DNA of 64,000 nt from 55-13 sp037190145 (GCA_037190145.1 JBBCJU010000008.1:372001-436000), one strand, 5' to 3'; shown: positions 17,196 to 25,617, numbered from the stretch's first letter. Notes: generated by a model from the letters alone, not told the origin. Made by a program: numbers and translations.

Positions 17196-18550
17196 TGCGC
17201 CGATTTGACTGTAGACTTGAAGATCCAAGGCCATTCTTGCGATCCCGTGGAGTTCGCTATGAGGAATCGGTTGTTCAGGTTGTCAGTGAAATCATTGCCG
17301 ATGTGCGACAGCGTGGTGATCTGGCTCTATTGGAGAGTGCGCGTAAGTTTGACGCGCCCAGTCTCAGTAGCTTGCTAGCCACTCAGGAAGAAATTGATGA
17401 GGCCATGCCATCTGCCGACTATGCATTTGCGATTGACCATGCTATCGAGAGGGTTAGGCAATTCCATGGAAACCAACTGAATGCTTTAACCAAGGGTTGG
17501 GTTGAGCATGAGTATCAGTCATCTGATATCCGAAAGAGAGATGGTCAGCCGCGTCACCACTATCCAAACTTCTTTTGGACTTGGAATGCATCGCCTGCTG
17601 GTTTTGTGCTTGGGCAGAGGCTGATACCCCTCCAAAAGGTTGGCGCATATGTGCCGGGGGGCAACGCGAACTATCCAAGCTCTGTGGTAATGAATGTGGT
17701 GCCAGCTCAAGTTGCCGGGGTGAATCATGTTACAGTCACGACTCCCGCAAGAGAGGATGGAACGCTTTCTCCAGCCGTTCTGTATGCCGCCCGATACTGT
17801 GGCGTAGCGAAGGTCGCCAAGGTGGGTGGTGCCGCAGCAATTGCGGCGCTGGCACTCGGTACTGAAAGCGTTGAACGGGTTGATAAGGTGGTGGGCCCGG
17901 GTAATCGCTTTGTGAATGAGGCCAAGCGTCAGCTATGGGGAACCGTTGGGCTGGACGGATATGCTGGGCCAAGCGAGGTTTGTGTGTTGATTGATGACTC
18001 AAGCAACGTGGCTTATGCTGCAGCAGACTTCCTGACCCAGATAGAACACGCGCCGGACAATGCTGGATTTCTGGTGAGTCTGTCTGAAAGCAAAGCCGAA
18101 CAGGTTCTTGCCGAAATAGAAACTCAACTATCCAATGCACCTAGGGCGGAAACAATGCGTGAAGCCATGCAAAGGGAAGGAGTATGTATCTTGGTCCGCG
18201 ATCTTGCTGAAGCTGTCGAAATCATAGATTTGATTGCTCCCGAGCATCTGTCTATTGCAACAGAAGAGCCAGATCGGGTTGCGGATCAGGTTCGAAATGC
18301 GGGCTGTATTCTGATGGGAGAGTGGACTCCAGAGAGTGCAGGCGATTATTGCGCAGGACCCTCACATACTCTTCCAACCGCCACTGCGGCTAGATTTGGC
18401 TCACCGGTCAATGTCCTGGACTTTTTAAAGACTCAGAGCCTGATGAAGTTTTCTGAAGATCAGTTTGGGGAGCTTAAAGAAACGATCGAAGCCTTTGGGG
18501 CGATGGAAGGATTCCCGAGCCACGGCTTTGGGGCAACTGTAAGATCGTAG
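17195..18550 (+). CDS. hisD: Histidinol dehydrogenase
   Basis: Oxidises L-histidinol to histidine in two NAD-dependent steps (EC 1.1.1.23). The core motifs are present: VGAYVPGGNANYPSSV, RVDKVVGPGNRFVNEAKR, GYAGPSEV, LIAPEHLS and GDYCAGPSHTLPT. Residues matching the zinc ligands of E. coli HisD are kept (Q282, H285, D384, H443), as is the catalytic Glu-His pair (E350, H351). Two oddities are an insert of about 25 residues at 100-130 rich in H, P and W, and GGAAAIAAL where GAQAIAAL is usual. At 451 residues it is longer than the common 430. No other his gene is nearby; it is joined to gltX. HisD-like dehydrogenases of other alcohols exist, so the substrate is not certain. Confidence 0.85.
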   Translation: MRRFDCRLEDPRPFLRSRGVRYEESVVQVVSEIIADVRQRGDLALLESARKFDAPSLSSLLATQEEIDEAMPSADYAFAIDHAIERVRQFHGNQLNALTKGWVEHEYQSSDIRKRDGQPRHHYPNFFWTWNASPAGFVLGQRLIPLQKVGAYVPGGNANYPSSVVMNVVPAQVAGVNHVTVTTPAREDGTLSPAVLYAARYCGVAKVAKVGGAAAIAALALGTESVERVDKVVGPGNRFVNEAKRQLWGTVGLDGYAGPSEVCVLIDDSSNVAYAAADFLTQIEHAPDNAGFLVSLSESKAEQVLAEIETQLSNAPRAETMREAMQREGVCILVRDLAEAVEIIDLIAPEHLSIATEEPDRVADQVRNAGCILMGEWTPESAGDYCAGPSHTLPTATAARFGSPVNVLDFLKTQSLMKFSEDQFGELKETIEAFGAMEGFPSHGFGATVRS

Positions 18551-18580
18551 GAGTTAGGAGAAAAACTCCTAACTCCTTTA
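18549..18580. terminator. Terminator between hisD and the lipoprotein gene
   Basis: A perfect 11-bp stem GGAGTTAGGAG / CTCCTAACTCC with an AAAAA loop starts at the last base of the hisD stop and ends in TTTA. It lies just before the end of the convergent minus-strand lipoprotein gene, so it may serve both. Confidence 0.75.
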
Positions 18581-18582
18581 TG

Positions 18583-18789
18583 CTAGTTACTACCCGGTGT
18601 TCCAGGTTGAAACTTACCGGAGCGTTGACCGCCTCCAGCTATGGGTGCGGGAAGATTAGGGCTCGGCTGAGCCCCTCCCTTATCGGCAGACTTGATAACT
18701 TCTTGTCCTGCATCGCTAGTAGAATCGCCTCCCTGCCCGCATCCGGACATTAGGCAACAAGCAATCGCAATGGCGAGAATTGACTTCAC
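18583..18789 (-). CDS. Small lipoprotein paired with the prepilin gene
   Basis: A 68-residue protein with a lipoprotein signal (KSILAIAIACCLMSGC, lipidated cysteine at about residue 17) and a low-complexity, Gly/Pro/Ser-rich mature part (GGQRSGKFQPGTPGSN) with no fold I can assign. I chose the GTG whose bases overlap the stop of the upstream prepilin gene (GTGA); a TTG four codons earlier is possible but adds nothing. Coupling to the prepilin gene suggests a role with the same surface structure or in its assembly, but this is inference from order only. Confidence 0.7.
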   Translation of the reverse strand: MKSILAIAIACCLMSGCGQGGDSTSDAGQEVIKSADKGGAQPSPNLPAPIAGGGQRSGKFQPGTPGSN

Positions 18790-19652
18790 TTCAAGTCCCA
18801 AAGGAATTGATCGTTGTCAACAATAACTCCCGTTGTCAAGTTGCAACCTTTCGATAGGTCTCCGATACGGAGGCCTTTGGCGTGTCCATCAGTAAAGCTT
18901 GTATTAACAATTGTCTTGCCAGTAAAGAATGGATAGACGTAGCCAAACTGGGTCGCAGAGGCATTGTTTGTTGGATCCCAAAGAATACCATTTGAGGTGG
19001 AGAGAGCGTAAAAAGAATAGCTCGTCGGTACTGCATAGCTGGCCCCGCCAACTTCAATATAACATGGAGCGTTTACAGCCCAGTTACCGCCACCACGGGG
19101 TGATCCTCCAGATCTATCCCAAATTGACGTTGTCGTCATTACTGTAGATGCCGGTTGGCCAACAGCTGTGCTTGACTGTGTATTTGGCCTACCGTTGGGT
19201 GAGCCTCCAGAACCGTACACAGGCAAACTGAGATACATGAAGTTATATCCGTAGTTACTTCGCCAGCCATAGCATTTTCCTTTATCCGTGGCTGTACATG
19301 GTCCTGAATCATCAGGCATTGTTGCATAAGTACTTTCACCGCTACTATCACCTGGTGATCGGTGAATATTCCAGTTCTTAGTATACGGCTGGGTTAACTC
19401 GGGATAAGATGGACAATCCAAACTCCCGTACTGCGGACTTCCCCAATCACAACCAGTTACAGGAACCATGACATCATCATAATCGGCCTGGTACTGGATC
19501 ATTGACAGGTTGACCTGTTTCGTGTTGCTTAAGCAGCTTGTCTTCTTTGCCGCCTCTTTTGCTTGGGCAAACACGGGGAAGAGAATGGCTGCTAGAATAG
19601 CAATAATTGCGATAACAACTAGTAGTTCAATAAGCGTAAATGCTTTACGCGT
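18786..19652 (-). CDS. Type IV prepilin-like (class III/DUF1559-like) protein with non-canonical ACG start
   Basis: The frame encodes RKAFTLIELLVVIAIIAIL followed by AAILFPVFAQAKEAAKK, an unmistakable type III signal/prepilin helix with the cleavage site before F and the conserved E. Such proteins are processed by prepilin peptidase and exported as pseudopilins. The mature part (about 250 residues) has the SCLSNTKQVNLSMIQYQADYDD segment common in Planctomycetota/Armatimonadota prepilins. The first canonical start in frame is a GTG inside the helix (19574), which would destroy the signal. The fitting start is ACG, giving xRKAFTLIE, with GGAGGT 9 bases upstream and a promoter at 19706-19734. 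Either ACG is used or this allele is damaged. A lipoprotein gene is coupled at the 3' end. Confidence 0.82.
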   Translation of the reverse strand, partial: TRKAFTLIELLVVIAIIAILAAILFPVFAQAKEAAKKTSCLSNTKQVNLSMIQYQADYDDVMVPVTGCDWGSPQYGSLDCPSYPELTQPYTKNWNIHRSPGDSSGESTYATMPDDSGPCTATDKGKCYGWRSNYGYNFMYLSLPVYGSGGSPNGRPNTQSSTAVGQPASTVMTTTSIWDRSGGSPRGGGNWAVNAPCYIEVGGASYAVPTSYSFYALSTSNGILWDPTNNASATQFGYVYPFFTGKTIVNTSFTDGHAKGLRIGDLSKGCNLTTGVIVDNDQFLWDLK

Positions 19653-19676
19653 GGCTAAAGTACCTCCAAGGGGTAA

Positions 19677-19693
19677 CCTGTATAGCTTACAGG
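19677..19693 (-). promoter_or_regulatory. Small hairpin in the prepilin 5' leader
   Basis: CCTGTA and TACAGG form a 6-bp perfect stem with a 5-base loop just after the predicted transcription start and 10 bases before the ribosome-binding site. It may affect translation or stability. Confidence 0.4.
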
Positions 19694-19705
19694 CTAACTT
19701 TGAAT

Positions 19706-19734
19706 ACTATATTCCAAAGGATAAAGGAGTGCAA
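19706..19734 (-). promoter_or_regulatory. Predicted promoter of the prepilin gene
   Basis: On the minus strand TTGCAC and TATAGT are exactly 17 bases apart, giving a predicted start about 45 bases ahead of the ACG codon. This is the best-formed sigma-70-type promoter I found and supports the gene being expressed. Confidence 0.6.
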
Positions 19735-20024
19735 GGGGGAAAAAATGGAGTTTTGGCTTTCCCGCCCAACTTTGGGCGGGATTACCGTGTGGCAACTAAA
19801 AAAGAACTCGAGGAACCTTGCGATTCTATCGAAATCCCCAAAACCTCAAGAAGAGGCATATTTAAACTACATCATTTTTAACATTTAGCAAAGAGGTTTT
19901 TTGGGAATTTTTTCCTATCCGGGAACTCTGCGAAAACTTCTTGCAGTGATGCAGTGTTTTCTTAACAGAAAGGCTTGAAATCCCCATTTGTTTGAGACCT
20001 TTCTGCCGGGTACCCTCGCAACCG
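19735..20024. other. Divergent intergenic region upstream of prepilin and dehydrogenase genes
   Basis: Together with the prepilin leader this is a gene-free stretch of about 370 bases. It holds a strong hairpin, CCCGCCCA / TGGGCGGG with a 4-base loop at 19761-19780, lying upstream of the prepilin promoter, and A+T-rich DNA around 19855-19925. The hairpin has no T run on either side, so it looks more like an operator or structured site than a terminator. I see no coding signal here. Confidence 0.5.
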
Positions 20025-20897
20025 ATGTCTGATGCAATCGGGTTTGTTGGGCTAGGAACCATGGGTGGGCCAATGGCGGGTCACTTACTAAAATCGGGAC
20101 GGTCGGTCATTGTCTGGAATCGAACTTCCTCCAAAACCGAACCCCTCCAAGCGCTTGGGTGCGAGGTTGCGCACAGCCTTGACAGTTTGGCTAAGGTGGC
20201 CTCTGTTATCTTTTTGTGTGTGAATCGAACGGAAGACGTTCAGGCTTGTCTTGAAAAAATGCTTCCTGTGGCTAGCCCGGGCACATTGTTTATTGACCAT
20301 TCCACGATCTCCCCAATGGGCGCAAGAGCCCTTCACCAGCAAGCCATTTCAAAAGGAATGAGATTCATTGATGCTCCCGTAACGGGGGGAAGCATGGGCG
20401 CGAAGAACGGAACGCTGACTGTGTTCTGTGGTGGAAGTGTCTCAGATATTAAAGAATCTGAACCCTTTATGAGTTGCTACTCCAAGCGTGTAGAGCGCGT
20501 TGGTGATGCCGGTGCTGGCCAAATGGCGAAGATGGCCAATCAGATAGCAGTGGGAGGGGCTCTTCTTGCGTTATGCGAGTCACTCAGCTTTGCGAAGAAG
20601 GCGGGATTGGATGTCGGGCAGATTAGAGATTTGGTGGGGGGTGGTGCTGGTGGCAGTTGGGCATTCGAATTCTACGGCCCAAAGATTCTCAGTCAAGATT
20701 GGACGCCCGGGTTTAGTGTGAAGAACCAACGTAAGGATTTTGCCTATTGTCTGGAAGCTGCTGAAGGAATCGATGCGTCCCTTCCTGGAACTCAACTAGT
20801 TGATCAGCTTCTAGCGCTACTGGAGGAGGAAGGCCACGGCGAATGGACAACGGCGGCTCTATACGAAACGATGCTGAGGATGGGCGCAGGCGGGTGA
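20025..20897 (+). CDS. NAD(P)-dependent beta-hydroxyacid dehydrogenase (3-hydroxyisobutyrate dehydrogenase family)
   Basis: Oxidises a beta-hydroxyacid such as 3-hydroxyisobutyrate, or reduces the matching semialdehyde. The Rossmann fold begins IGFVGLGTMGGPMAGHLL; the substrate-binding block is DAPVTGGSMGAKNGTLTVFCGG; the catalytic lysine region is GAGQMAKMANQIAVGG. I start at the ATG giving MSDAIGFVG; an upstream TTG adds 11 residues without family match. At 290 residues it is typical. The stop overlaps the GTG of an ABC ATPase gene (GTGA), so it is co-translated with a nucleoside-type transporter, suggesting action on something imported or derived from it. The specific substrate is not resolvable. 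Confidence 0.88.
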   Translation: MSDAIGFVGLGTMGGPMAGHLLKSGRSVIVWNRTSSKTEPLQALGCEVAHSLDSLAKVASVIFLCVNRTEDVQACLEKMLPVASPGTLFIDHSTISPMGARALHQQAISKGMRFIDAPVTGGSMGAKNGTLTVFCGGSVSDIKESEPFMSCYSKRVERVGDAGAGQMAKMANQIAVGGALLALCESLSFAKKAGLDVGQIRDLVGGGAGGSWAFEFYGPKILSQDWTPGFSVKNQRKDFAYCLEAAEGIDASLPGTQLVDQLLALLEEEGHGEWTTAALYETMLRMGAGG

Positions 20898-22390
20898 AGT
20901 TCGCCGTTGAGCTAAACCACATTTCGAAGAGCTTTGGATCAGTCCGAGCCTTGGAAGAGGTTGATCTCCATGTTGAACAAGGTTCTATTCATGCCGTGGT
21001 TGGCGAGAATGGGGCAGGAAAGACCACGTTGATGAAAGTCCTTTATGGGGCAATCAATGCGGATTCCGGTCAAGTTGTTCTTGACGGAAACCCTGTGACC
21101 TTCAAAAGCTCAGGGGAAGCCATCGACTGTGGAGTGGGGATGGTTAGCCAACATTACGGAATCATTCCAGATCTTACTTGTTTGCAAAACTTGATCCTTG
21201 GAGCGGAGGGGGGGGCACTTCTTAACCTTTCGCAAGCCGAGCAAAGGGCGGAGTCTTTGGCTCAAAAGATGGGATTTCAGTTTGAGTGGCGTCGGGATGC
21301 GGCTGAACTCAGTCCAGCTGGAGCTCAAAAGCTAGAAATCCTAAAACTCCTTTGGCGTAACTCCCAAGTCATGATTTTGGACGAACCTACGGCGATGCTT
21401 TCGCCGGCAGATGGCGAGGCATTGTTCCAAAGTTTGCGTCTATTGGTGGCCGAGGGCAAAACCGTGATATTGGTGACACATCGCTTGCCTGAAGTCTTTG
21501 GGCACTGTTCACGTGTAACTGTTTTAAGAGGCGGGAAAAAGGTGGCCGAGCGAGCCGTTACGGAAACAAACCCAGCTGAATTAGCGGAGCTGATTGTGGG
21601 CAAGAAGTTAGAAGCACCTTCGGTTCACACTCCCGTTTTGGGTGACCTCGTATTGGAGGTTCAAAACCTTGATGTGCGTGGCTATCGGGGAGATTTGGCA
21701 ACAAAGTCTATCAACTTGAAAATCCAATCAGGTGAGTTGGTGGGTATCGCCGGAGTGGATGGAAGCGGGCAAAGGGAGCTTTTTCGGGCGCTGCAAGGAA
21801 CTGCGAGCGTGGTGAGTGGCGAGATAATCTTTGGCAATATCGAAGCGACGAAGCTCCGGGGGGGGTCAAGAATCCAGTGGGGGTTAAGATCCATTCCTGA
21901 GGATAGACATAGTGAAGCAGTGATCGAGGATTGGTCCTTGGAAGAAAATGCATCGCTTGGGCTCCAGCAACTTTCACCGTTTGCTAAGAATAACCTGATC
22001 CAAGAGAAAGAACGCATGAGCGAGGCCGAGAAGATGGCCCTGATGTTTCAGACCAAGCATGGAGGTCTGGATCAGCCAATGTCAAGTTTGAGTGGAGGCA
22101 ATCAACAGCGATTTGTTGCAGCGCGTGCCTTGTGGAATGCACCAAAATTGATCCTTGCGTTTCAGCCTGCTAGAGGGTTAGATCTTGCTGCAACTCGTGA
22201 AGTCTATGAAGGCTTACGAAAAGCTTGTGACAATGGAGCAGGCGCTTTGATCGTGAGCTATGACCTGGATGAACTTCTAGAGCACTGCGACCGAATTGTT
22301 GTCATGAATCGAGGGGAACTTATAGAGCCTGGGCAAGGTCAGGAGCGGGATCGAAACGTGATCGGTTGTCTGATGGTAGGAGCTGCTTGA
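20894..22390 (+). CDS. Nucleoside/BMP-type ABC transporter, double ATP-binding subunit
   Basis: Two fused ABC domains, the type that drives BmpA-dependent nucleoside import and simple-sugar import. Domain 1 (about 5-235) has Walker A GENGAGKTTL, a divergent signature LSPAGAQ and Walker B MILDEPTAML. Domain 2 (about 250-495) has the degenerate GVDGSGQREL in place of Walker A, signature LSGGNQQ and AFQPARGLD where the Walker B glutamate would be, as is usual in this family; only the first site should hydrolyse ATP. I start at the GTG that overlaps the dehydrogenase stop; a longer frame from 20843 lies inside that gene. Two permease genes follow with overlaps. No binding-protein gene is in the cluster. 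Confidence 0.92.
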   Translation: MKFAVELNHISKSFGSVRALEEVDLHVEQGSIHAVVGENGAGKTTLMKVLYGAINADSGQVVLDGNPVTFKSSGEAIDCGVGMVSQHYGIIPDLTCLQNLILGAEGGALLNLSQAEQRAESLAQKMGFQFEWRRDAAELSPAGAQKLEILKLLWRNSQVMILDEPTAMLSPADGEALFQSLRLLVAEGKTVILVTHRLPEVFGHCSRVTVLRGGKKVAERAVTETNPAELAELIVGKKLEAPSVHTPVLGDLVLEVQNLDVRGYRGDLATKSINLKIQSGELVGIAGVDGSGQRELFRALQGTASVVSGEIIFGNIEATKLRGGSRIQWGLRSIPEDRHSEAVIEDWSLEENASLGLQQLSPFAKNNLIQEKERMSEAEKMALMFQTKHGGLDQPMSSLSGGNQQRFVAARALWNAPKLILAFQPARGLDLAATREVYEGLRKACDNGAGALIVSYDLDELLEHCDRIVVMNRGELIEPGQGQERDRNVIGCLMVGAA

Positions 22391-23391
22391 AGAGAACCTT
22401 TGCCATAACGGGCCTTTGCGTTGGGGGATTCGTTATCTTGTGGTTGGCGATAGCCTCCACGGGAGTATCTCCTGTTGCGGCTGTGCAAGATCTGCTCCGT
22501 GGCAGCTTGGGTTCTCCCAAAGCTATTTCCGACACTTTAAGGGAAGCAACGCCATTGCTGATTGCAGGAGTGGCCGTGTTTCTTGCTCTCAAAACAGGTC
22601 TCTTCAATATCGGGGTTGAGGGGCAGTTCACGGTAGGAGCTTGTGCTGCCGCTGCTGTTGCCCTTAGATTTCCAGGAGCATTGGGCATGTTCATGGGAAT
22701 GATTTTCGGAATTGTTGCCGGTGCTTTATGGGCGCTTCCCGCAGGCTGGATTAAGGCTTACCGGGGCGGACATGAGGTTATCACCACCATCATGCTCAAC
22801 AATGTCGCCGCGTTTTTGACGACAGCACTGGTGGCTGGACCGCTCAAAGATCCGAGCCAGGAAAGTACCACCACAGCGAGTATCACCGACGCAACCAAGT
22901 TGTCGCACCTTTACAATGCCGGTCCTTGGACAATCAATTCTGGGCTGCTTATTGGAGTTTTGCTCGCACTAGCCCTTAGTTGGTGGCTCAAAAAAACGGT
23001 GTCTGGCTACGAGCTTAGAGCTGTTGGTGCAAATCCAACGGCTGCGGCAACCGCAGGCATTGATTCCAAGAAGGTGATGATGCGAGCTATGATTGCTTCC
23101 GGGGCGATTGGTGGACTTGCAGGTTCTATACAAGTCTTAGCTTTCCAACATCGCTTCTATGCGGGGATTTCTTCGGGCTACGGGTTTGATGCGCTGGGTG
23201 TGGCGTTATTGGCCGGGCCAGCGGCCATTGGCTTGTTACCGGGGGCTCTCCTCTTTGGAGTCTTGGCCAAAGGTAGCACTCAATTGCAGATTTTGGGAAT
23301 TCCGAAAGGGATCACGGGCATCGTATTGGGTGTCCTGATTATTGCTGCTGCTGCCATCCGCTATCGTCGAAACAAGGTGGTGGAGTCGTGA
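22387..23391 (+). CDS. Nucleoside-type ABC transporter permease 1
   Basis: An inner-membrane permease of the BPD_transp_2 family (YufP/NupP-like). Typical segments are ATPLLIAGVAVFLALKTGLFNIGVEGQ, GGHEVITTIMLNNVA and ELRAVGANPTAAATAGID with about eight to ten hydrophobic helices. I use the TTG overlapping the ATPase stop (TTGA), which begins LKRTFAITGLCVGGF; an upstream start would place seven residues inside the ATPase frame. Next comes the second permease with a GTGA overlap. The GIFNIGVEGQ motif favours nucleosides over sugars, but the substrate is inferred from family only. Confidence 0.92.
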   Translation: MKRTFAITGLCVGGFVILWLAIASTGVSPVAAVQDLLRGSLGSPKAISDTLREATPLLIAGVAVFLALKTGLFNIGVEGQFTVGACAAAAVALRFPGALGMFMGMIFGIVAGALWALPAGWIKAYRGGHEVITTIMLNNVAAFLTTALVAGPLKDPSQESTTTASITDATKLSHLYNAGPWTINSGLLIGVLLALALSWWLKKTVSGYELRAVGANPTAAATAGIDSKKVMMRAMIASGAIGGLAGSIQVLAFQHRFYAGISSGYGFDALGVALLAGPAAIGLLPGALLFGVLAKGSTQLQILGIPKGITGIVLGVLIIAAAAIRYRRNKVVES

Positions 23392-24272
23392 CGCTAGTGA
23401 CTGTCCTGTTGAGTACGATCTTCGTAGCCGCCCCTTATATTCTTGCGGCTTTGGGAGGGCTTGCCAGCGAACGAAGTGGTGTGATCAACCTTGGCTTAGA
23501 GGGCAAGATGTTGATGTCGGCTTGTACTACCGCGATCGTAGCGGGCTCTACGGGCAATGCTTATATAGGTGTTGGTGCTGGAGTTGGTGCGGCAATCCTG
23601 CTTTCGTTGCTACATTGGTTACTCACGCAGAAGTTTTCCATTGACCATGTTGTCAGTGGGATGAGCATCAATCTTCTCGCGATGGGCGCAAGCAACTTCC
23701 TTTATGGAGCCTTTGCCAACCGAGACAGCGGCTCGATTCCTGTCTTGCCTACCTTGACATTGGATTTAGGTTCTGCGGGCAAGTTCACAGTTTCACTTTA
23801 CTTGTTGCTGGCCTTTATCCTTCCTTGGGCGGCCTTCTCCTATATAAAGAGAACTCGGGCCGGGTTGCGTCTCTTCGCGGTAGGCAATGATCCAGATAAG
23901 GCACGGCTTATGGGAGTTCGTCCCCTGAGAGTGCGGCTAGTAGCTCTAGCCGTGACTGGTGTGCTGACTGGACTTGCGGGGGCTCTCATTGTAAGCAACG
24001 TGGGTAGGTTTAGTGACAACATGACTGCCGGGCGAGGCTATATAGCTCTTGCCGCTCTCATCTTAGGTGGGTGGAAACCCATTCCAACGTTCGCCGCCTG
24101 TATCGGATTTGCCTTGTTTGAGGCTGTTCAGATTCAACTGCAAGGAACAGAACTCTTGGGAGCAAAGATTCCCTCCGAAGCATGGCAAGCTTTGCCTTAC
24201 CTGGTGACTATCATCGCTTTAGCGTGTCTATGGGGCAAGGGAAGGGCTCCGCAAGGGTTAGGTAAGCCATAG
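23388..24272 (+). CDS. Nucleoside-type ABC transporter permease 2
   Basis: Second permease of the same importer (YufQ/NupQ-like). It has the matching segments ALGGLASERSGVINLGLEGKMLM, DHVVSGMSINLLAMGASN and RLFAVGNDPDKARLMGV, and ends GAKIPSEAWQALPYLVTIIAL, which is characteristic of this subunit. It begins with GTG in the stop of permease 1. With the ATPase and dehydrogenase it forms a four-gene, fully overlapped set. After the stop there is an imperfect hairpin shared with the convergent LCP gene. The absence of a BMP-family lipoprotein gene is notable, since that gene is usually part of the operon. Confidence 0.92.
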   Translation: MTLVTVLLSTIFVAAPYILAALGGLASERSGVINLGLEGKMLMSACTTAIVAGSTGNAYIGVGAGVGAAILLSLLHWLLTQKFSIDHVVSGMSINLLAMGASNFLYGAFANRDSGSIPVLPTLTLDLGSAGKFTVSLYLLLAFILPWAAFSYIKRTRAGLRLFAVGNDPDKARLMGVRPLRVRLVALAVTGVLTGLAGALIVSNVGRFSDNMTAGRGYIALAALILGGWKPIPTFAACIGFALFEAVQIQLQGTELLGAKIPSEAWQALPYLVTIIALACLWGKGRAPQGLGKP

Positions 24273-24313
24273 AATCGCCACTATTCCCCCTAACCGAAAG
24301 CTTCTCTGCCGCT

Positions 24314-24343
24314 ACTCACCTGGACGAACGGTACCTGGTGAGT
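24314..24343. terminator. Imperfect hairpin between permease 2 and the LCP gene
   Basis: A 10-bp stem ACTCACCTGG / CCTGGTGAGT with one mismatch lies between convergent genes. There is no T run, so termination strength is doubtful. Confidence 0.4.
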
Positions 24344-25617
24344 TAAGTTGTACCGGTTGCGGATCGGACTTTGTCGGCTAGGTCGTTGCCGATGACGATC
24401 TCTATTTCAGGGTCCCAGTCATTTGCGGGCTTTACTTCTTTCGTCACGGACGGCGCTCCAAGCGCCTTTTGAATCTCTCGGGCGGCAGCTTCAAAAGATG
24501 ACTTACGATAGACAATCGTTGTTATCTCTGTTGCCGGAGCATTGCCTGGGGCAGAGGCGCTGTATCCTTGCAGACCAAGCAAATCGGCAGCTTGTCTCGC
24601 CACACCTTTCGTCTTTGTTCCATTCCGAACCTCAATCCGAACAAGCCTTCGCATCGCGAGATCGTCGCCTTTGATAAGCCAATCTACGGTGGCCTGTGCT
24701 CGGTCTGTGTCCAAATTAAACACGGACTGATCGGCAACCATGCCATCGGTTCCTGGCACGGTAGCGCTAAGCATGTTGCCTGTTGCGGCTCCCTTGAAGA
24801 TCAAGGCCAAGGCCATAACTTGAGGGCGGGATAGGCTGGTATCAATCTGACCAAAACCCGTCTCGATAATCTCATCGATCCGCATGATGTTGCCCGCGCT
24901 ATTTGCAGAAGCCATCATCGCTCCAACAAGCTGCTGTTGACGAGCGGTTCGACGAAGGTCGCCTTCTTCTTTCGAGCGGCCCTCGCCTCGGTTCATTTTG
25001 CGGAATCGAACAAACCCCTCGGCTTGCTCACCGGTCAGCAAATGACGTCCTTGTTTGATATCGACATGGAGTTGGCCCCAGTTGTCGTCATACTTCATGT
25101 CGTCAATCGCTTCGACCCGGACTCCACCGACCGCATTCACAATCTCTTGAACCGCAGAGGGCTTAATCATCACGTGATGATCAATCGTGACCCCAAACTT
25201 CTGTTCAAGGGTTCGTTTCAGCAGATCAACTCCACCGCGGACCAGCGTGGCATTGATCTTTCCTGTGACCTGATCTGCGGCTTGGATATAGGTGTCTCGA
25301 GGGATAGAGCAAGCACGAACGGTTTTGCTTACCAAATCTGTGCGCAATAGCATAATCGTATCTGCGCGACTGTTTTTGGTATAGGGCATACCCCGTCTGT
25401 CTCGGTTGTAGTCTTGACCTACAAGGAGGATGGTGAGCTCGTTATCGTTGGGGAATTCTTGTCCTTTCGGATCGCGAACGGTATTGATAGCTTCGATGAT
25501 CGTCATCTTGCCATCGCCGATCGTCCCGACGACGTTCGAGGCTAGTCTTCCAACCGCACCAGCCGCAAGGCAAAAGGTGCAGAAGACAATGTATAGGCTC
25601 CACTTAACCCATTTCAT
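24343..25617 (-). CDS. LytR-CpsA-Psr (LCP) family cell-wall glycopolymer ligase with LytR_C domain
   Basis: LCP proteins transfer lipid-linked glycopolymers onto peptidoglycan or other acceptors outside the membrane. An N-terminal helix (residues 5-25) anchors the protein. The LCP domain (about 60-240) shows LTILLVGQDYNRD, SRADTIMLLRTDLVSKTVRACSIPRDT with the substrate-binding Asp/Arg residues, KINATLVRGGVDLLKRTLEQKFGV and GEQAEGFVRFRK. A LytR_C domain fills about 325-415 (VRIEVRNGTKTKGVARQAADLL). Finding it in a putative Armatimonadota genome fits that group's unusual wall, but the polymer is not known. It is transcribed alone on the minus strand. Confidence 0.92.
   Translation of the reverse strand: MKWVKWSLYIVFCTFCLAAGAVGRLASNVVGTIGDGKMTIIEAINTVRDPKGQEFPNDNELTILLVGQDYNRDRRGMPYTKNSRADTIMLLRTDLVSKTVRACSIPRDTYIQAADQVTGKINATLVRGGVDLLKRTLEQKFGVTIDHHVMIKPSAVQEIVNAVGGVRVEAIDDMKYDDNWGQLHVDIKQGRHLLTGEQAEGFVRFRKMNRGEGRSKEEGDLRRTARQQQLVGAMMASANSAGNIMRIDEIIETGFGQIDTSLSRPQVMALALIFKGAATGNMLSATVPGTDGMVADQSVFNLDTDRAQATVDWLIKGDDLAMRRLVRIEVRNGTKTKGVARQAADLLGLQGYSASAPGNAPATEITTIVYRKSSFEAAAREIQKALGAPSVTKEVKPANDWDPEIEIVIGNDLADKVRSATGTT

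Noticed and set aside
17195..18550. HisD as an inactive paralogue
   Set aside because: All zinc-ligand and catalytic positions I could align are intact, so loss of activity is not supported.
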